Source: Microbacterium dauci
Lineage (GTDB): Bacteria > Actinomycetota > Actinomycetes > Actinomycetales > Microbacteriaceae
NCBI RefSeq assembly: GCF_030065535.1
Contig: NZ_JASJND010000004.1
Coordinates: forward strand, 62,001 to 126,000
Direction: 5' to 3'
Length of the DNA stretch: 64,000 nt
Part shown: positions 1 to 9,297 of the stretch, piece after piece
How positions within the stretch are numbered: position 1 is the first letter of the stretch
How the letters are laid out: each line of letters opens with the position of its first letter
Notes under the pieces: generated by a model
Database searches by the model: none
Told to the model about the DNA's origin: nothing
Seen by the model: the letters and a program-made list of their open reading frames with translations, nothing else
Position numbers and translations under genes: made by a program

Positions 1-1883
<1,883 letters not shown>

Positions 1884-1892
1884 GGTCCGATC

Positions 1893-1898
1893 AGGCTA
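1893..1898 (-). promoter_or_regulatory. Candidate -10 box of ftsH
   Basis: TAGCCT on the minus strand, 9 nt from the ftsH ATG, with no good Shine-Dalgarno between. It would give a leaderless or nearly leaderless ftsH mRNA. No convincing -35 is seen. Confidence 0.4.
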
Positions 1899-1992
1899 CC
1901 CCGGTGACGCTATGGCGCGTCTGGGTATTCGCCCTCGGCGTACGGGCCGCGAACCCGCTCGTGGCCTGGGATGCGGCGGGCCGAAGCGCCGG

Positions 1993-2544
1993 TCAGGAGT
2001 AGACGTGCGGCGCGAGCACGGCGACGTCGCGGAGGTTCCGGTACTTCTCGGCGAAGTCGAGGCCGTAGCCGACGACGAACTCGACCGGGATGTCGAAGCC
2101 CACGTAGCGCGAGTCGATCTCGACCTTCGCGGCTTCGGGCTTGCGCAGCAGGGCGAGCACCTCGATCGACGCAGCGCCGCGCAACGCGAAGTTCTCGAGC
2201 AGCCAACTGAGGGTCAGGCCCGAGTCGATGATGTCTTCGACGATGAGCACGTGCTTGCCCGAGATGTCGGTGTCGAGGTCCTTCCGGATCTGCACCACGC
2301 CGCTGGACTTCGTGCCGGCGCCGTAGGACGAGACGGCCATCCAGTCCATCTCGACGTCGCGCTTGAGCGCGCGGGCGAAGTCGGCCATCACCATGACGGC
2401 GCCCTTCAGCACACCGACGAGCAGCAGTTCCTTGCCCTCGTAGTCGGCTTCGACGCGGCGCGCCAGCTCGTCGAGCTTCGCGCGGATCTCCTCCTCGGTG
2501 ACGAGGACTTCGGTCAGCTGGTCGGCGATCTCGGCTGCGCGCAT
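1993..2544 (-). CDS. hpt: Hypoxanthine phosphoribosyltransferase
   Basis: Purine salvage enzyme converting hypoxanthine or guanine plus PRPP to IMP or GMP in the cytosol. The 183-residue protein has normal family length. The PRPP-binding signature VEDIIDSGLT is at residues 102-111, and the flexible-loop region has SSYGAGTKSSG at 72-82. The start is ATG at 2542-2544. It sits 9 nt after the tilS stop, so it is probably cotranscribed with tilS. A TAGACT box exactly 6 nt before the ATG also suggests its own leaderless promoter inside the end of tilS. Confidence 0.96.
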   Translation of the reverse strand: MRAAEIADQLTEVLVTEEEIRAKLDELARRVEADYEGKELLLVGVLKGAVMVMADFARALKRDVEMDWMAVSSYGAGTKSSGVVQIRKDLDTDISGKHVLIVEDIIDSGLTLSWLLENFALRGAASIEVLALLRKPEAAKVEIDSRYVGFDIPVEFVVGYGLDFAEKYRNLRDVAVLAPHVYS

Positions 2545-2550
2545 TGCAGA

Positions 2551-2556
2551 AGTCTA
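2551..2556 (-). promoter_or_regulatory. Candidate -10 box of hpt (leaderless)
   Basis: TAGACT lies 6 nt before the hpt ATG. Its first three bases are the TAG stop codon of tilS. A weak -35 candidate TTCACG lies 18 nt upstream. No Shine-Dalgarno precedes the ATG. Confidence 0.5.
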
Positions 2557-3552
2557 AAGACCCGACTCGGATGCCGTGAACTCGATCATCCGCCCGACTC
2601 GGCGCGCGCGGCACGCGGGCAGGTCGATCGGCCCCTGGCCCGACCAGTCGGTGACCAGCCGCGCGACCTCGAGCGTCTGAGTTCGGGTGAGCGAAACGTG
2701 GAATTCACTCGCCACGACGTGGCGGATGAGGCGGTGCCGGAGCGCGGGCGGGTTCGCGGCGAGGGCGGCCACCGAGACCGCGATGCCCGCCTCGGCGGGT
2801 TCCACGATGTCCTCGATCGTCTCGTCGATCATCTCGGCGAAGGCGTCCGCGTCCTCGCGCAGCTGCTCCGCGGTGCGGGCGAGGGCCTCGGCGATGCCGG
2901 GGCCGAGCTCCGCCTCGAGGACGGGGAGCACGCTGCTGCGAACCCGGACGCGGGCGTACGCCGGGTCGACGTTGTGGGGGTCGCGCCACGGCGTGAGGCC
3001 CTGCGCGTCGCAGGCGGCCTCGGTCGTCGTGCGCCGCACCGCGAGGAAGGGGCGCAGCAGGGGCACGCCGTCGAGGTCGGACACGGGCGCCATCCCCTGC
3101 AGGCTCGTCGCGCCCGAGCCGCGGGCGAGACCCAGGAGCACGGTCTCGGCCTGGTCGTCGAGCGTGTGCGCCGTCAGGATCGCCGCGGCACCGGCGTCCT
3201 GCGCGGCATCGCGGAGCACGCGGTAGCGCGCCTCGCGGGCCGCGGCTTCGGGACCGTCGGCGCCCGGGCGCACCTCGGCGCGGACGATGAGGGCGTCGAG
3301 GCCGAGGCCGGCGGCGGCGCGCGCGGCATCCGCTGCAACGGTGTCCGATGCTGGCTGGAGTCCGTGGTCGACCGTCACCGATGCGGCGCAGAGCCCCGCC
3401 TTCGGCGCCTCGAACGCGACCGCTGCGGCGAGGGCGAGCGAGTCAGCACCGCCCGACAGGGCGACCACGACGGTGCTGCCGGCCGGGAAGTCGGCCACCG
3501 CGGCGCGGACGGCGCGGCGGAGCTCGGCGACGGCAGGGTTCAACGAGGGCAC
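2554..3552 (-). CDS. tilS: tRNA(Ile)-lysidine synthetase
   Basis: Essential enzyme that uses ATP to attach lysine to C34 of the CAU tRNA-Ile, changing its decoding from AUG to AUA. The N-type ATP pyrophosphatase P-loop SGGADS is at residues 33-38. The 332-residue length fits the short actinobacterial form. It starts at GTG (3550-3552), with TACGGT 6 nt upstream and no Shine-Dalgarno, so the mRNA is probably leaderless. It forms a tilS-hpt-ftsH cluster on the minus strand and is divergent from ppa. Confidence 0.95.
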   Translation of the reverse strand: MPSLNPAVAELRRAVRAAVADFPAGSTVVVALSGGADSLALAAAVAFEAPKAGLCAASVTVDHGLQPASDTVAADAARAAAGLGLDALIVRAEVRPGADGPEAAAREARYRVLRDAAQDAGAAAILTAHTLDDQAETVLLGLARGSGATSLQGMAPVSDLDGVPLLRPFLAVRRTTTEAACDAQGLTPWRDPHNVDPAYARVRVRSSVLPVLEAELGPGIAEALARTAEQLREDADAFAEMIDETIEDIVEPAEAGIAVSVAALAANPPALRHRLIRHVVASEFHVSLTRTQTLEVARLVTDWSGQGPIDLPACRARRVGRMIEFTASESGL

Positions 3553-3558
3553 CCGCCC

Positions 3559-3564
3559 ACCGTA
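3559..3564 (-). promoter_or_regulatory. Candidate -10 box of tilS (leaderless)
   Basis: TACGGT on the minus strand followed by 6 nt and the tilS GTG start. The spacing places the transcription start at or next to the start codon. Confidence 0.5.
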
Positions 3565-3598
3565 TCGACCTGCACCGGTGGGCGTCGCGCGGCCACAG

Positions 3599-3604
3599 TA
3601 GGCT
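3599..3604 (+). promoter_or_regulatory. Candidate -10 box of ppa
   Basis: TAGGCT, 38 nt before the ppa ATG. It leaves a short leader that contains the AGGAG ribosome binding site (3631-3635). No clear -35 is seen at the right distance. Confidence 0.4.
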
Positions 3605-3642
3605 GGTCCGCGGCATCCGACCCTTCAATAAGGAGCAACAGC

Positions 3643-4176
3643 ATGGGCGCGTACGACGCCGTCATCGAGATCCCGCGCGGCAGCAAGATCAAGTACGAGG
3701 TCGACCACGGCACCGGACGCGTCTTCCTCGACCGCATCCTCTACACGCCGATGGGCTACCCGGCGAACTACGGCTTCTTCGAGAACACCCTCGGCGAAGA
3801 CGGCGACCCGCTCGACGTGCTCGTGCTGCTCGACCAGGACCTCGCCCCCGGCATCATCGCGAAGGTCCGCCCCGTCGGCGTGCTGAAGATGACCGACGAG
3901 GCCGGCGGCGACGACAAAGTCGTCGCGGTGCTCGCGAAGGACCCCCGTTGGGGCCACATCCAGGACGTCGCCGACATCAGCGACTGGACCAAGAACGAGA
4001 TCAACCACTTCTTCGAGCACTACAAGGACCTCGAGCCCGGCAAGTGGGTCAAGGTCGACGAGTGGGCGGATGCCGCCGAGGCCGAGCGTCTCGTCTCCGA
4101 GGCGTTCACCCGCTTCGAGGAACACGAGGGCGAGACCCGTACGCAGGGTGAGGGCGAAGCGCCCAGCACGCTCTGA
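3643..4176 (+). CDS. ppa: Inorganic pyrophosphatase (family I)
   Basis: Cytosolic Mg-dependent enzyme that hydrolyses pyrophosphate and so drives biosynthetic reactions forward. The 177-residue protein starts MGAYDAVIEIPRGSKIKYEVD and has the family I signature EDGDPLD at residues 52-58, which carries metal-binding aspartates. The ATG at 3643 is preceded by AGGAG at 3631-3635, which fixes the start; in-frame upstream codons have no such support. The last 15 or so residues are acidic and low-complexity. It is transcribed divergently from tilS and converges on the M23 peptidase gene, with a strong hairpin between. Confidence 0.97.
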   Translation: MGAYDAVIEIPRGSKIKYEVDHGTGRVFLDRILYTPMGYPANYGFFENTLGEDGDPLDVLVLLDQDLAPGIIAKVRPVGVLKMTDEAGGDDKVVAVLAKDPRWGHIQDVADISDWTKNEINHFFEHYKDLEPGKWVKVDEWADAAEAERLVSEAFTRFEEHEGETRTQGEGEAPSTL

Positions 4177-4189
4177 CGCGAATCAACGA

Positions 4190-4223
4190 CGAAGGTCGGA
4201 TGCCACGCGGCATCCGACCTTCG
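4190..4223. terminator. Bidirectional hairpin terminator between ppa and the M23 peptidase
   Basis: A perfect 15-bp inverted repeat (4190-4204 with 4209-4223) around a 4-nt loop, in the 60 bp between two convergent genes. The stem is built from the GGATGCC/GGCATCC word that is common in this genome. There is no long T run, as is usual in high-GC actinobacteria. Confidence 0.75.
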
Positions 4224-4236
4224 ACGTTTCAGGAAC

Positions 4237-5661
4237 TCAGACGCTGACGCCGCGAGCCCGGAGGAAGGGCGCCGGGTCGATGCGCACGCCGCCGCGGTAG
4301 ACCTCGAAGTGCAGGTGGCAGCCGGTCGATGCGCCGGTGGAGCCGATGTAGGCGATGACCTGGCCGGCGCGGACGCGGGCGCCGTAGCCCACGTTGTATC
4401 CGCCGGGCATGATGTGCGCGTACCCGGTGACGGTGCCGTCGCTGTGCCGGACCTGGATGTAGTTGCCCCAGTCGCCGCTGTACCCGGCGAAGATGACGGT
4501 GCCGGATGCCGCGGCGTAGATCGGCGAGCCGCACGAGCTCGCGAAGTCGATGCCGCGGTGGCCGGAGGTGGTGCAGATGCCGTTGCCGCAGACGCTGCCG
4601 CGGACGCCGAACCACGAGCTGATCCAGCCGTGCGCAGGACGGACCCAGCCGGACGGCTGGACTTCACCGCCGCTGCCTCCAGAGGAGCCGCCCGAAGATC
4701 CACCGGAGGAACCACCGTTGTTGGCGGCTTCTTCTTCTCGACGCTTCTTCTCTTCGGCGATCCGCCGTGCCTCTTCTTCGCGGGCTTTCCGAGCAGCCTC
4801 TTCGCGCGCCTTCCGGCGAGCCTCTTCACGCGCCTTCCGCCGAGCCTCGACGCCGGCTTTGTATCCCGCGATCGTCGTGGCCGTCGTGTCACGGAGCGCG
4901 GCGAGCTGCGCCTGCAGCACGTCCCGGTGCTCGTTCTGCGCGGCGAGGGCGGCCTCGGCGGCCTGCGCGGCGGCCTGCGCGGCGATGAGCTTCTGCTCGG
5001 CTTCGGTCTTGCGCTTGTCGCGCTCGTCGCGGGCGACTGCGGCCTGGTCGCTGAGGCTCTTCGCGTTGTCGCGCGCGCCGACAGCGTCAGCGTAGACGTC
5101 GCGGTTCGCGGCCACGAGGCGGTCCATCGTGCCGAGGCGACCGAGCAGGTCGTCAGCGCCGGCGGCGGAGTCCGAGAAGAACAGCTCGAGGGTCGCGTCG
5201 CTCTTGCCGGTGCGATACTGCTGCGCGGCGAGGACGCCGAGCTTCGCGGCGGTCTCATCGGCGCGCGCCTTCTCGGCGTCGGCCTGCGCCTGGAGCGCCT
5301 CCGCGCGGGCGACGGCGTCTTCGTAGGCGATGAGGGCGAGCTGGTACTCGGCGCCGAGCCGTTCGGCTTCAGCCTGCTTCGCCTGCACGTCGGCCTCGAG
5401 GGAGTTGATCAGCCCTTCGATGCGGGCGATCTCAACGCCCTTCGCGGACTGGTTCGCGCGGGCCTTCTCGACGTCGTCCCACGATGGATACGTCGCAGCG
5501 AACGCGGGGATCGCGATGCCGAAGCCGGCACCGGCGACAGCGACCCCGAGGACGCCGAGTCCGATGGCGTTCCGGCGGGAGATCCCGCGGCGCATCGTCC
5601 GGAGTTCGCCGGCCGTGGGCGCGCAGCCGCAATCGACGTCGGTCGATTCGTCTCCGGCCAC
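4237..5661 (-). CDS. Secreted M23 peptidase with long coiled coil (cell-wall hydrolase)
   Basis: Probable peptidoglycan endopeptidase or divisome-type hydrolase acting outside the membrane. With the GTG start at 5659-5661 the protein has 474 residues. An SRRN twin-arginine-like motif (about 28-31) precedes a hydrophobic stretch ending in AFA (about 55), so it may be exported by Tat or Sec. Residues of about 65-290 form a charged coiled coil ending in Arg/Glu-rich repeats. A Gly/Ser linker follows, then a C-terminal M23 domain with HRGIDF, a YAHI motif and HLHFE zinc and catalytic residues. The start is chosen for GAGGGG 9 nt upstream; an in-frame GTG at 5721 would add 20 residues. The coiled coil plus LytM layout resembles EnvC/RipA-type regulators or enzymes. 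Confidence 0.88.
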   Translation of the reverse strand: MAGDESTDVDCGCAPTAGELRTMRRGISRRNAIGLGVLGVAVAGAGFGIAIPAFAATYPSWDDVEKARANQSAKGVEIARIEGLINSLEADVQAKQAEAERLGAEYQLALIAYEDAVARAEALQAQADAEKARADETAAKLGVLAAQQYRTGKSDATLELFFSDSAAGADDLLGRLGTMDRLVAANRDVYADAVGARDNAKSLSDQAAVARDERDKRKTEAEQKLIAAQAAAQAAEAALAAQNEHRDVLQAQLAALRDTTATTIAGYKAGVEARRKAREEARRKAREEAARKAREEEARRIAEEKKRREEEAANNGGSSGGSSGGSSGGSGGEVQPSGWVRPAHGWISSWFGVRGSVCGNGICTTSGHRGIDFASSCGSPIYAAASGTVIFAGYSGDWGNYIQVRHSDGTVTGYAHIMPGGYNVGYGARVRAGQVIAYIGSTGASTGCHLHFEVYRGGVRIDPAPFLRARGVSV

Positions 5662-5837
5662 GGCGCGATTCCCCTCGTGAGATCCGCTGATCACAGTAGC
5701 AACACTGGTCACATTCGTCACAGGGTCACTGCGTCAACGGCACGGACGCGAGCGCCGACGCGCCGCCATCTTTTCCCATCAGAGATCGGATGCCGCGGCG
5801 GACGCGCCCTCGATTCGCACATTCGCCAGGGATCGCA

Positions 5838-5843
5838 TATGCT
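5838..5843 (+). promoter_or_regulatory. Candidate promoter -10 of the tRNA cluster
   Basis: TATGCT about 37 nt before tRNA-Glu. A TTCGCA hexamer at 5814-5819 gives an 18-nt spacer. Support is positional only. Confidence 0.35.
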
Positions 5844-5879
5844 TGACCCTCGGTAAGCGTGATCCCCTCGGGGTCGCTC

Positions 5880-5952
5880 GGCCCCATCGTTTAGCGGCCT
5901 AGGACGCCGCCCTTTCACGGCGGTAGCACGGGTTCGAATCCCGTTGGGGTCA
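5880..5952 (+). tRNA. tRNA-Glu (UUC)
   Basis: 73-nt cloverleaf. Acceptor stem GGCCCCA pairs with TGGGGTC (one G-U), discriminator A. Anticodon stem CCGCC/GGCGG closes the loop CTTTCAC with anticodon TTC. T-loop GGTTCGAATCC is present. CCA is not encoded. Confidence 0.95.
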
Positions 5953-5974
5953 CTCCACACAACTCAATACGCAT

Positions 5975-6048
5975 GGCCCTGTAGCGCAGTTGGTTAGCGT
6001 GCCGCCCTGTCACGGCGGAGGTCGCGGGTTCAAGTCCCGTCAGGGTCG
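5975..6048 (+). tRNA. tRNA-Asp (GUC)
   Basis: 74-nt cloverleaf. Acceptor GGCCCTG pairs with CAGGGTC, discriminator G as expected for tRNA-Asp. Anticodon loop CTGTCAC gives GTC. T-arm GGGTTCAAGTCCC. CCA is not encoded. It lies 22 nt after tRNA-Glu and is probably cotranscribed with it. Confidence 0.95.
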
Positions 6049-6059
6049 CTCCGAGCGAC

Positions 6060-6086
6060 AGCCCCTTCTCGGAGGGGCTTTCGTTT
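6060..6086 (+). terminator. Intrinsic terminator after tRNA-Glu/Asp
   Basis: 7-bp stem AGCCCCT/AGGGGCT with a 6-nt loop followed by TTCGTTT. It suggests that Glu and Asp form one unit and that tRNA-Phe is transcribed separately or by read-through. Confidence 0.7.
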
Positions 6087-6112
6087 AGGGCATGGCTCTT
6101 CGATAGCCATGC

Positions 6113-6185
6113 GGCTCTGTAGCTCAGTTGGTAGAGCGCACGACTGAAAATCGTGAGGTCACGGGATCGACGCCCGTCGGAGCCA
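6113..6185 (+). tRNA. tRNA-Phe (GAA)
   Basis: 73-nt cloverleaf. Acceptor GGCTCTG pairs with CGGAGCC (one G-U), discriminator A. Anticodon loop CTGAAAA gives GAA. The T-arm region has GGGATCGACGCCC, with ATC in place of the usual TTC at the loop start. Confidence 0.92.
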
Positions 6186-6212
6186 CAAGAACCGTCGTTA
6201 CAACGGTTCCAG

Positions 6213-6253
6213 AAACCCTCGCCTAGCTTCTACATGGCGGGGGTTTTGCTTTT
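6213..6253 (+). terminator. Intrinsic terminator after tRNA-Phe
   Basis: 11-bp stem AAACCCTCGCC with GGCGGGGGTTT (one G-U) around a 12-nt loop, followed by TGCTTTT. A second small 7-bp hairpin (GAACCGT/ACGGTTC) lies between it and the tRNA. Confidence 0.7.
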
Positions 6254-6259
6254 CCCCCG

Positions 6260-6265
6260 TAGCCT
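6260..6265 (+). promoter_or_regulatory. Candidate -10 box of the Cys/His-rich small protein (leaderless)
   Basis: TAGCCT followed by 6 nt and the ATG at 6272. No Shine-Dalgarno is possible in that space. Confidence 0.5.
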
Positions 6266-6271
6266 CGTCGC

Positions 6272-6604
6272 ATGCCCGACCAGCCCGTGCAGTTCTGCCG
6301 CAGCCGCAACGGCGGACGGCGCTGCACGCGTCCGCTCGGGCACCCGGGGCTGCATCGGCACCGCACGATCATGTGGAGCGATCTCGCGGCGGACCACCCT
6401 CGATGCGCGGCATCCGGTGATCCCGCGGTCCCCGCGGCGACCGACGCCGACGGGTACCCGCACGGCCGGGCACTGTGCCCCGTCTGTCAGCGTTTCATCC
6501 CGCTCACCGACGGCCGTCTCGACGCGCACGACACCTCGGATGCCGCGGAGTCACCCGCCGAGCGGGCCCGACGTCGTGAGTGGCTCAACACCCACGGCTG
6601 GTGA
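6272..6604 (+). CDS. Small Cys/His-rich protein, possible zinc-binding, unknown function
   Basis: A 110-residue hypothetical protein. It has an N-terminal Cys/His group (C9, C18 with His residues in GHPGLHRHR) and a second group LCPVCQRF in the middle, followed by a charged tail. The pattern suggests one or two zinc sites, but no known family is recognised. The ATG at 6272 is preceded by TAGCCT at leaderless spacing. Codon use and GC-rich third positions match the neighbours, so the gene appears real. It sits between the tRNA cluster and the convergent HdeD-like gene, with only 6 nt separating the two stops. Confidence 0.7.
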   Translation: MPDQPVQFCRSRNGGRRCTRPLGHPGLHRHRTIMWSDLAADHPRCAASGDPAVPAATDADGYPHGRALCPVCQRFIPLTDGRLDAHDTSDAAESPAERARRREWLNTHGW

Positions 6605-6610
6605 ACGCGC

Positions 6611-7153
6611 TCAGCGGGCGCTGCGCAGGCGCCACGCCCGCACGATCTGCAGGACGCCGAGCACGACGAGCGAAATGCCCATCACCCACCACAGCACGAG
6701 CGCACCCCACACCGGGGCGAAGAGGATGAGCACGCCGGCGACGATGCTGAGCGCCGCGTAGGCGATCGTCCACCAACGCGACCGGCCACCGCCGATCGCG
6801 GTCAGCGCGACGACGCCCTCGATGATCCACATGATGCCGACGAGCGCACCCAGGAACGTCGCGAGAGTCTGCGCTGCGAGGCTCAGGTTCGACAGCGCGA
6901 CGATGCCGACCAGGATAAACAGGGCGCCGAGCACGAGGTGCCCGATCCGCCACCAGCCGCCCGCCGTCTTCGACAGCGTCGCCATCAACACGTTCACGGC
7001 GCCTGCGACGATCGCGTAGATCGCGATGATCCCCGCCACGACCATCGCGGTCTTCTCGGGCCAGACGAGGATCATGATGCCGATGATGAGCGCCAGCACG
7101 CCGGCGATGCCGAGCGCGGTGCGGACTCCGGTGACGATCGTGGACTGTTGCAC
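6611..7153 (-). CDS. HdeD family (DUF308) membrane protein
   Basis: 180-residue integral membrane protein with about six hydrophobic segments in paired repeats, typical of the HdeD/DUF308 family linked to acid resistance in enterobacteria; the role in actinobacteria is not established. The start chosen is GTG at 7151-7153, giving VQQSTIVTGVRTALG. GAGGGGG lies 12 nt upstream, and a TACGCT -10 candidate lies about 30 nt upstream. The frame stays open far upstream, but the added protein is Arg/Pro-rich antisense translation of the next gene, so a longer start is unlikely. Confidence 0.85.
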   Translation of the reverse strand: MQQSTIVTGVRTALGIAGVLALIIGIMILVWPEKTAMVVAGIIAIYAIVAGAVNVLMATLSKTAGGWWRIGHLVLGALFILVGIVALSNLSLAAQTLATFLGALVGIMWIIEGVVALTAIGGGRSRWWTIAYAALSIVAGVLILFAPVWGALVLWWVMGISLVVLGVLQIVRAWRLRSAR

Positions 7154-7183
7154 GGCTATGGCATCCCCCTCGTGTGTGCGGCC

Positions 7184-7189
7184 AGCGTA
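7184..7189 (-). promoter_or_regulatory. Candidate -10 box of the HdeD-like gene
   Basis: TACGCT on the minus strand, 30 nt before the GTG start, leaving room for the GAGGGGG ribosome binding site. Confidence 0.4.
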
Positions 7190-7208
7190 GCGGTGGCGAG
7201 ACCCCGCG

Positions 7209-8012
7209 TCAGCCGCCGAACTCGGCCGTGATCTCGACCGGGCTCTGGTTCCGATCGCACGCCGTCGTGATCGTGCGGAACTCGTCCCACACGTCCTCGA
7301 GCGCGGCGCCGGGCACCCGGTCGCGTTCCTCGAGCGTGGCGAGCACGGCGCGCAGCGAGGGTTCGAGTTCCGATGCAGCGGATGCCACGAGCGCGGCGAG
7401 GTCGCCGGTGGCGGCATCCACTCGCTCGTACCACTCCGACGAGCCGAACGCGGCGTAGAACCCGTAGCCGTCGTCGGCGTTCTGCAGCTGGCTGAACACG
7501 TCCGCGAAGCCCGCGCACTCGTCCACGAGTGCGGCATCCTGCGCGAACGGGTTGGAGGACGCGACGACGGATGCCTCCCACTCGACACCGTCCGCGACCG
7601 TCACCCAGAGGAACGGCTGCGACTGCGGCAGCAGCGGCACCCAGAGCTGCTGCGGCGCACCGCACTCACCCTGCAGCGGCGCCTGCCCGAGCATCATCGA
7701 ATCGCCGTACTCGACCGAGAACGCGTCGCCCTCCGCGCAGGTGAAGTCGACCATGACGGACTGCGTCCCCGTCGGCGCCTCGTCGAGGTCGACCCGGTCA
7801 TCGGAGCCGATGCCGGCCACGGTCTGCTCGCTCAACACCGGCGAAGGGTCCTGGGTCGGCGTGGGCGTCGGGGACGGCGTCGGTGTGCGGGTGGCGCTCG
7901 CGACGGGGGTCTCGGCGGCAGCGGGCTCGGCGGCCGGCGATGCGCACCCGACGAGCAGCGTCACGCCGATGGTCGCAGCGAGCAACACCGCCCCCGCTGT
8001 CCGGAACCCCAT
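7209..8012 (-). CDS. Putative lipoprotein, unknown function
   Basis: 267 residues starting with a signal peptide and lipobox LLVGC (Cys near residue 23). A Ser/Thr/Pro linker (TPTPSPTPTP) of the kind that spans the wall follows. The remaining roughly 200 residues are acidic, with no recognised domain; a few cysteines in this part (for example around TCAEG and GECGAP) could form disulfides. Export and lipidation are predicted from sequence; function is unknown. TAGACA lies 6 nt before the ATG, again fitting a leaderless start. Confidence 0.82.
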   Translation of the reverse strand: MGFRTAGAVLLAATIGVTLLVGCASPAAEPAAAETPVASATRTPTPSPTPTPTQDPSPVLSEQTVAGIGSDDRVDLDEAPTGTQSVMVDFTCAEGDAFSVEYGDSMMLGQAPLQGECGAPQQLWVPLLPQSQPFLWVTVADGVEWEASVVASSNPFAQDAALVDECAGFADVFSQLQNADDGYGFYAAFGSSEWYERVDAATGDLAALVASAASELEPSLRAVLATLEERDRVPGAALEDVWDEFRTITTACDRNQSPVEITAEFGG

Positions 8013-8117
8013 GCCAGATGTCTACCAGACGGCGTCCGCCGGTGCCCCCGCGTGAGCGGCGGGTGAACCCTCGGTGCCGCGTCGTGCACAGCCCAGGCCA
8101 CGGAAAGGGTGCGCAGG

Positions 8118-8123
8118 TAGGCT
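8118..8123 (+). promoter_or_regulatory. Candidate -10 box of the glycosyltransferase gene
   Basis: TAGGCT, 10 nt before a GTG (8134) and 37 nt before the first ATG (8161). Confidence 0.35.
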
Positions 8124-8133
8124 GAGGCGACCC

Positions 8134-9297
8134 GTGCCCGTCGACCCCGCGAGCCCACCCATGGATCTGTCGATCATCGTCCCGACCTTCAACGAAGGTC
8201 CGAACGTCGACGAGCTCCTCCGGCGGGTCGGCGCAGCCCTCGACGGCCGCGTCTTCGAAGTGGTCTTCGTCGACGACTCGACCGACGACACCCCCGCCGT
8301 GATCGCCGCCGCCGCGGCATCCGCGGCGTTCCCCGTCCGCCTCATCCACCGCGAGACCGCGACCGCAGGGCTCGGCGGCGCCGTCGTGGAAGGCTTCCGC
8401 GCCGCGACGTCGCGGTGGTGCCTCGTGATGGACGGCGATCTGCAGCACCCGCCCGAAGACATCCCCCGACTCATCGAGCGCGCCGAGCATGGCGACGTCG
8501 ACGTCGTCATCGCGTCGCGCTACGCGTCGGGAGGCACCTCGAAAGGCCTCGCCGACGCGACCCGCACCGCAGTCTCGCGCGCGTCGACCGGCCTCACCAA
8601 GGCGATGTTCCCTCGCAAACTCAGCGGCTGCTCCGACCCCATGACGGGGTTCTTCCTCATCGACACCGACGAAGTCGACCTCGACGAACTGCGACCCCGC
8701 GGCTTCAAGATCCTGCTCGAGATCCTCGCCCGCCGGCAGCTGCGCACCGCGGAGATCCCCTTCGACTTCGCGCAGCGCTACGCGGGCGAGTCGAAGGCGA
8801 CGTTCACGCAGGGCGTCCGATTCCTCACGCAGCTCGCAATGCTGCGGTTCGGGCGCATGTCGGCGTTCGCCCTCGTCGGCGGGTTCGGCGCGATCGCGAA
8901 CCTCGTCATCATGTGGGGGCTCATCCGCCTCGGCGTCGACTACGTGCCGGCCGCGGTCGCCGCGAGCGTCATCACGATCATCACGAACTTCTTCCTGCTC
9001 GAGTACCTCGTCTTCGCCGACATGCGCTCCGAGTCGGGGCGGATGTGGGCCAGGTTCGCGAAGTCGTTCACCTTCAACGGACTCGAGGCGATCGTCCGCA
9101 TCCCGGTGCTGTCGATCCTCGTCGAGGGCGCGCACATCCCCGCCGTCCTCGCGGCGGCGCTGACGCTCATCGCGGCGTTCATCCTGCGCTTCATGTTCCA
9201 CGCGCTCGTCGTCTACGCACCCAAGCGCGTGCGCGCGGGCGCGACCCACACCGAACCGGCCGCAGCCGCCTCACCCGGGCGTACGCTGGAGCCATGA
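8134..9297 (+). CDS. Polyprenyl-phosphate glycosyltransferase (GT2) fused to GtrA membrane domain
   Basis: About 387 residues. The N-terminal half is a GT2 domain of the dolichol-phosphate-mannose synthase type: SIIVPTFNEGPNVDELL at the start, FVDDSTDDT, and the DxD-like MDGDLQHPPEDI. The C-terminal half (about residues 245-370) is a GtrA-like domain with four membrane segments. Such fusions transfer a sugar from a nucleotide donor to a lipid carrier and help flip or use it in wall or glycan synthesis. The start is uncertain: GTG 8134 has GAGGCG just upstream, while ATG 8161 begins directly at MDLSIIVPTFNE but has no Shine-Dalgarno. The stop overlaps the next start (ATGA). Confidence 0.88.
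   Translation: MPVDPASPPMDLSIIVPTFNEGPNVDELLRRVGAALDGRVFEVVFVDDSTDDTPAVIAAAAASAAFPVRLIHRETATAGLGGAVVEGFRAATSRWCLVMDGDLQHPPEDIPRLIERAEHGDVDVVIASRYASGGTSKGLADATRTAVSRASTGLTKAMFPRKLSGCSDPMTGFFLIDTDEVDLDELRPRGFKILLEILARRQLRTAEIPFDFAQRYAGESKATFTQGVRFLTQLAMLRFGRMSAFALVGGFGAIANLVIMWGLIRLGVDYVPAAVAASVITIITNFFLLEYLVFADMRSESGRMWARFAKSFTFNGLEAIVRIPVLSILVEGAHIPAVLAAALTLIAAFILRFMFHALVVYAPKRVRAGATHTEPAAAASPGRTLEP
9282..9287 (+). promoter_or_regulatory. Candidate -10 box of the mycoredoxin-like gene
   Basis: TACGCT with 6 nt (GGAGCC) to the ATG at 9294, inside the end of the upstream coding region. Confidence 0.4.
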
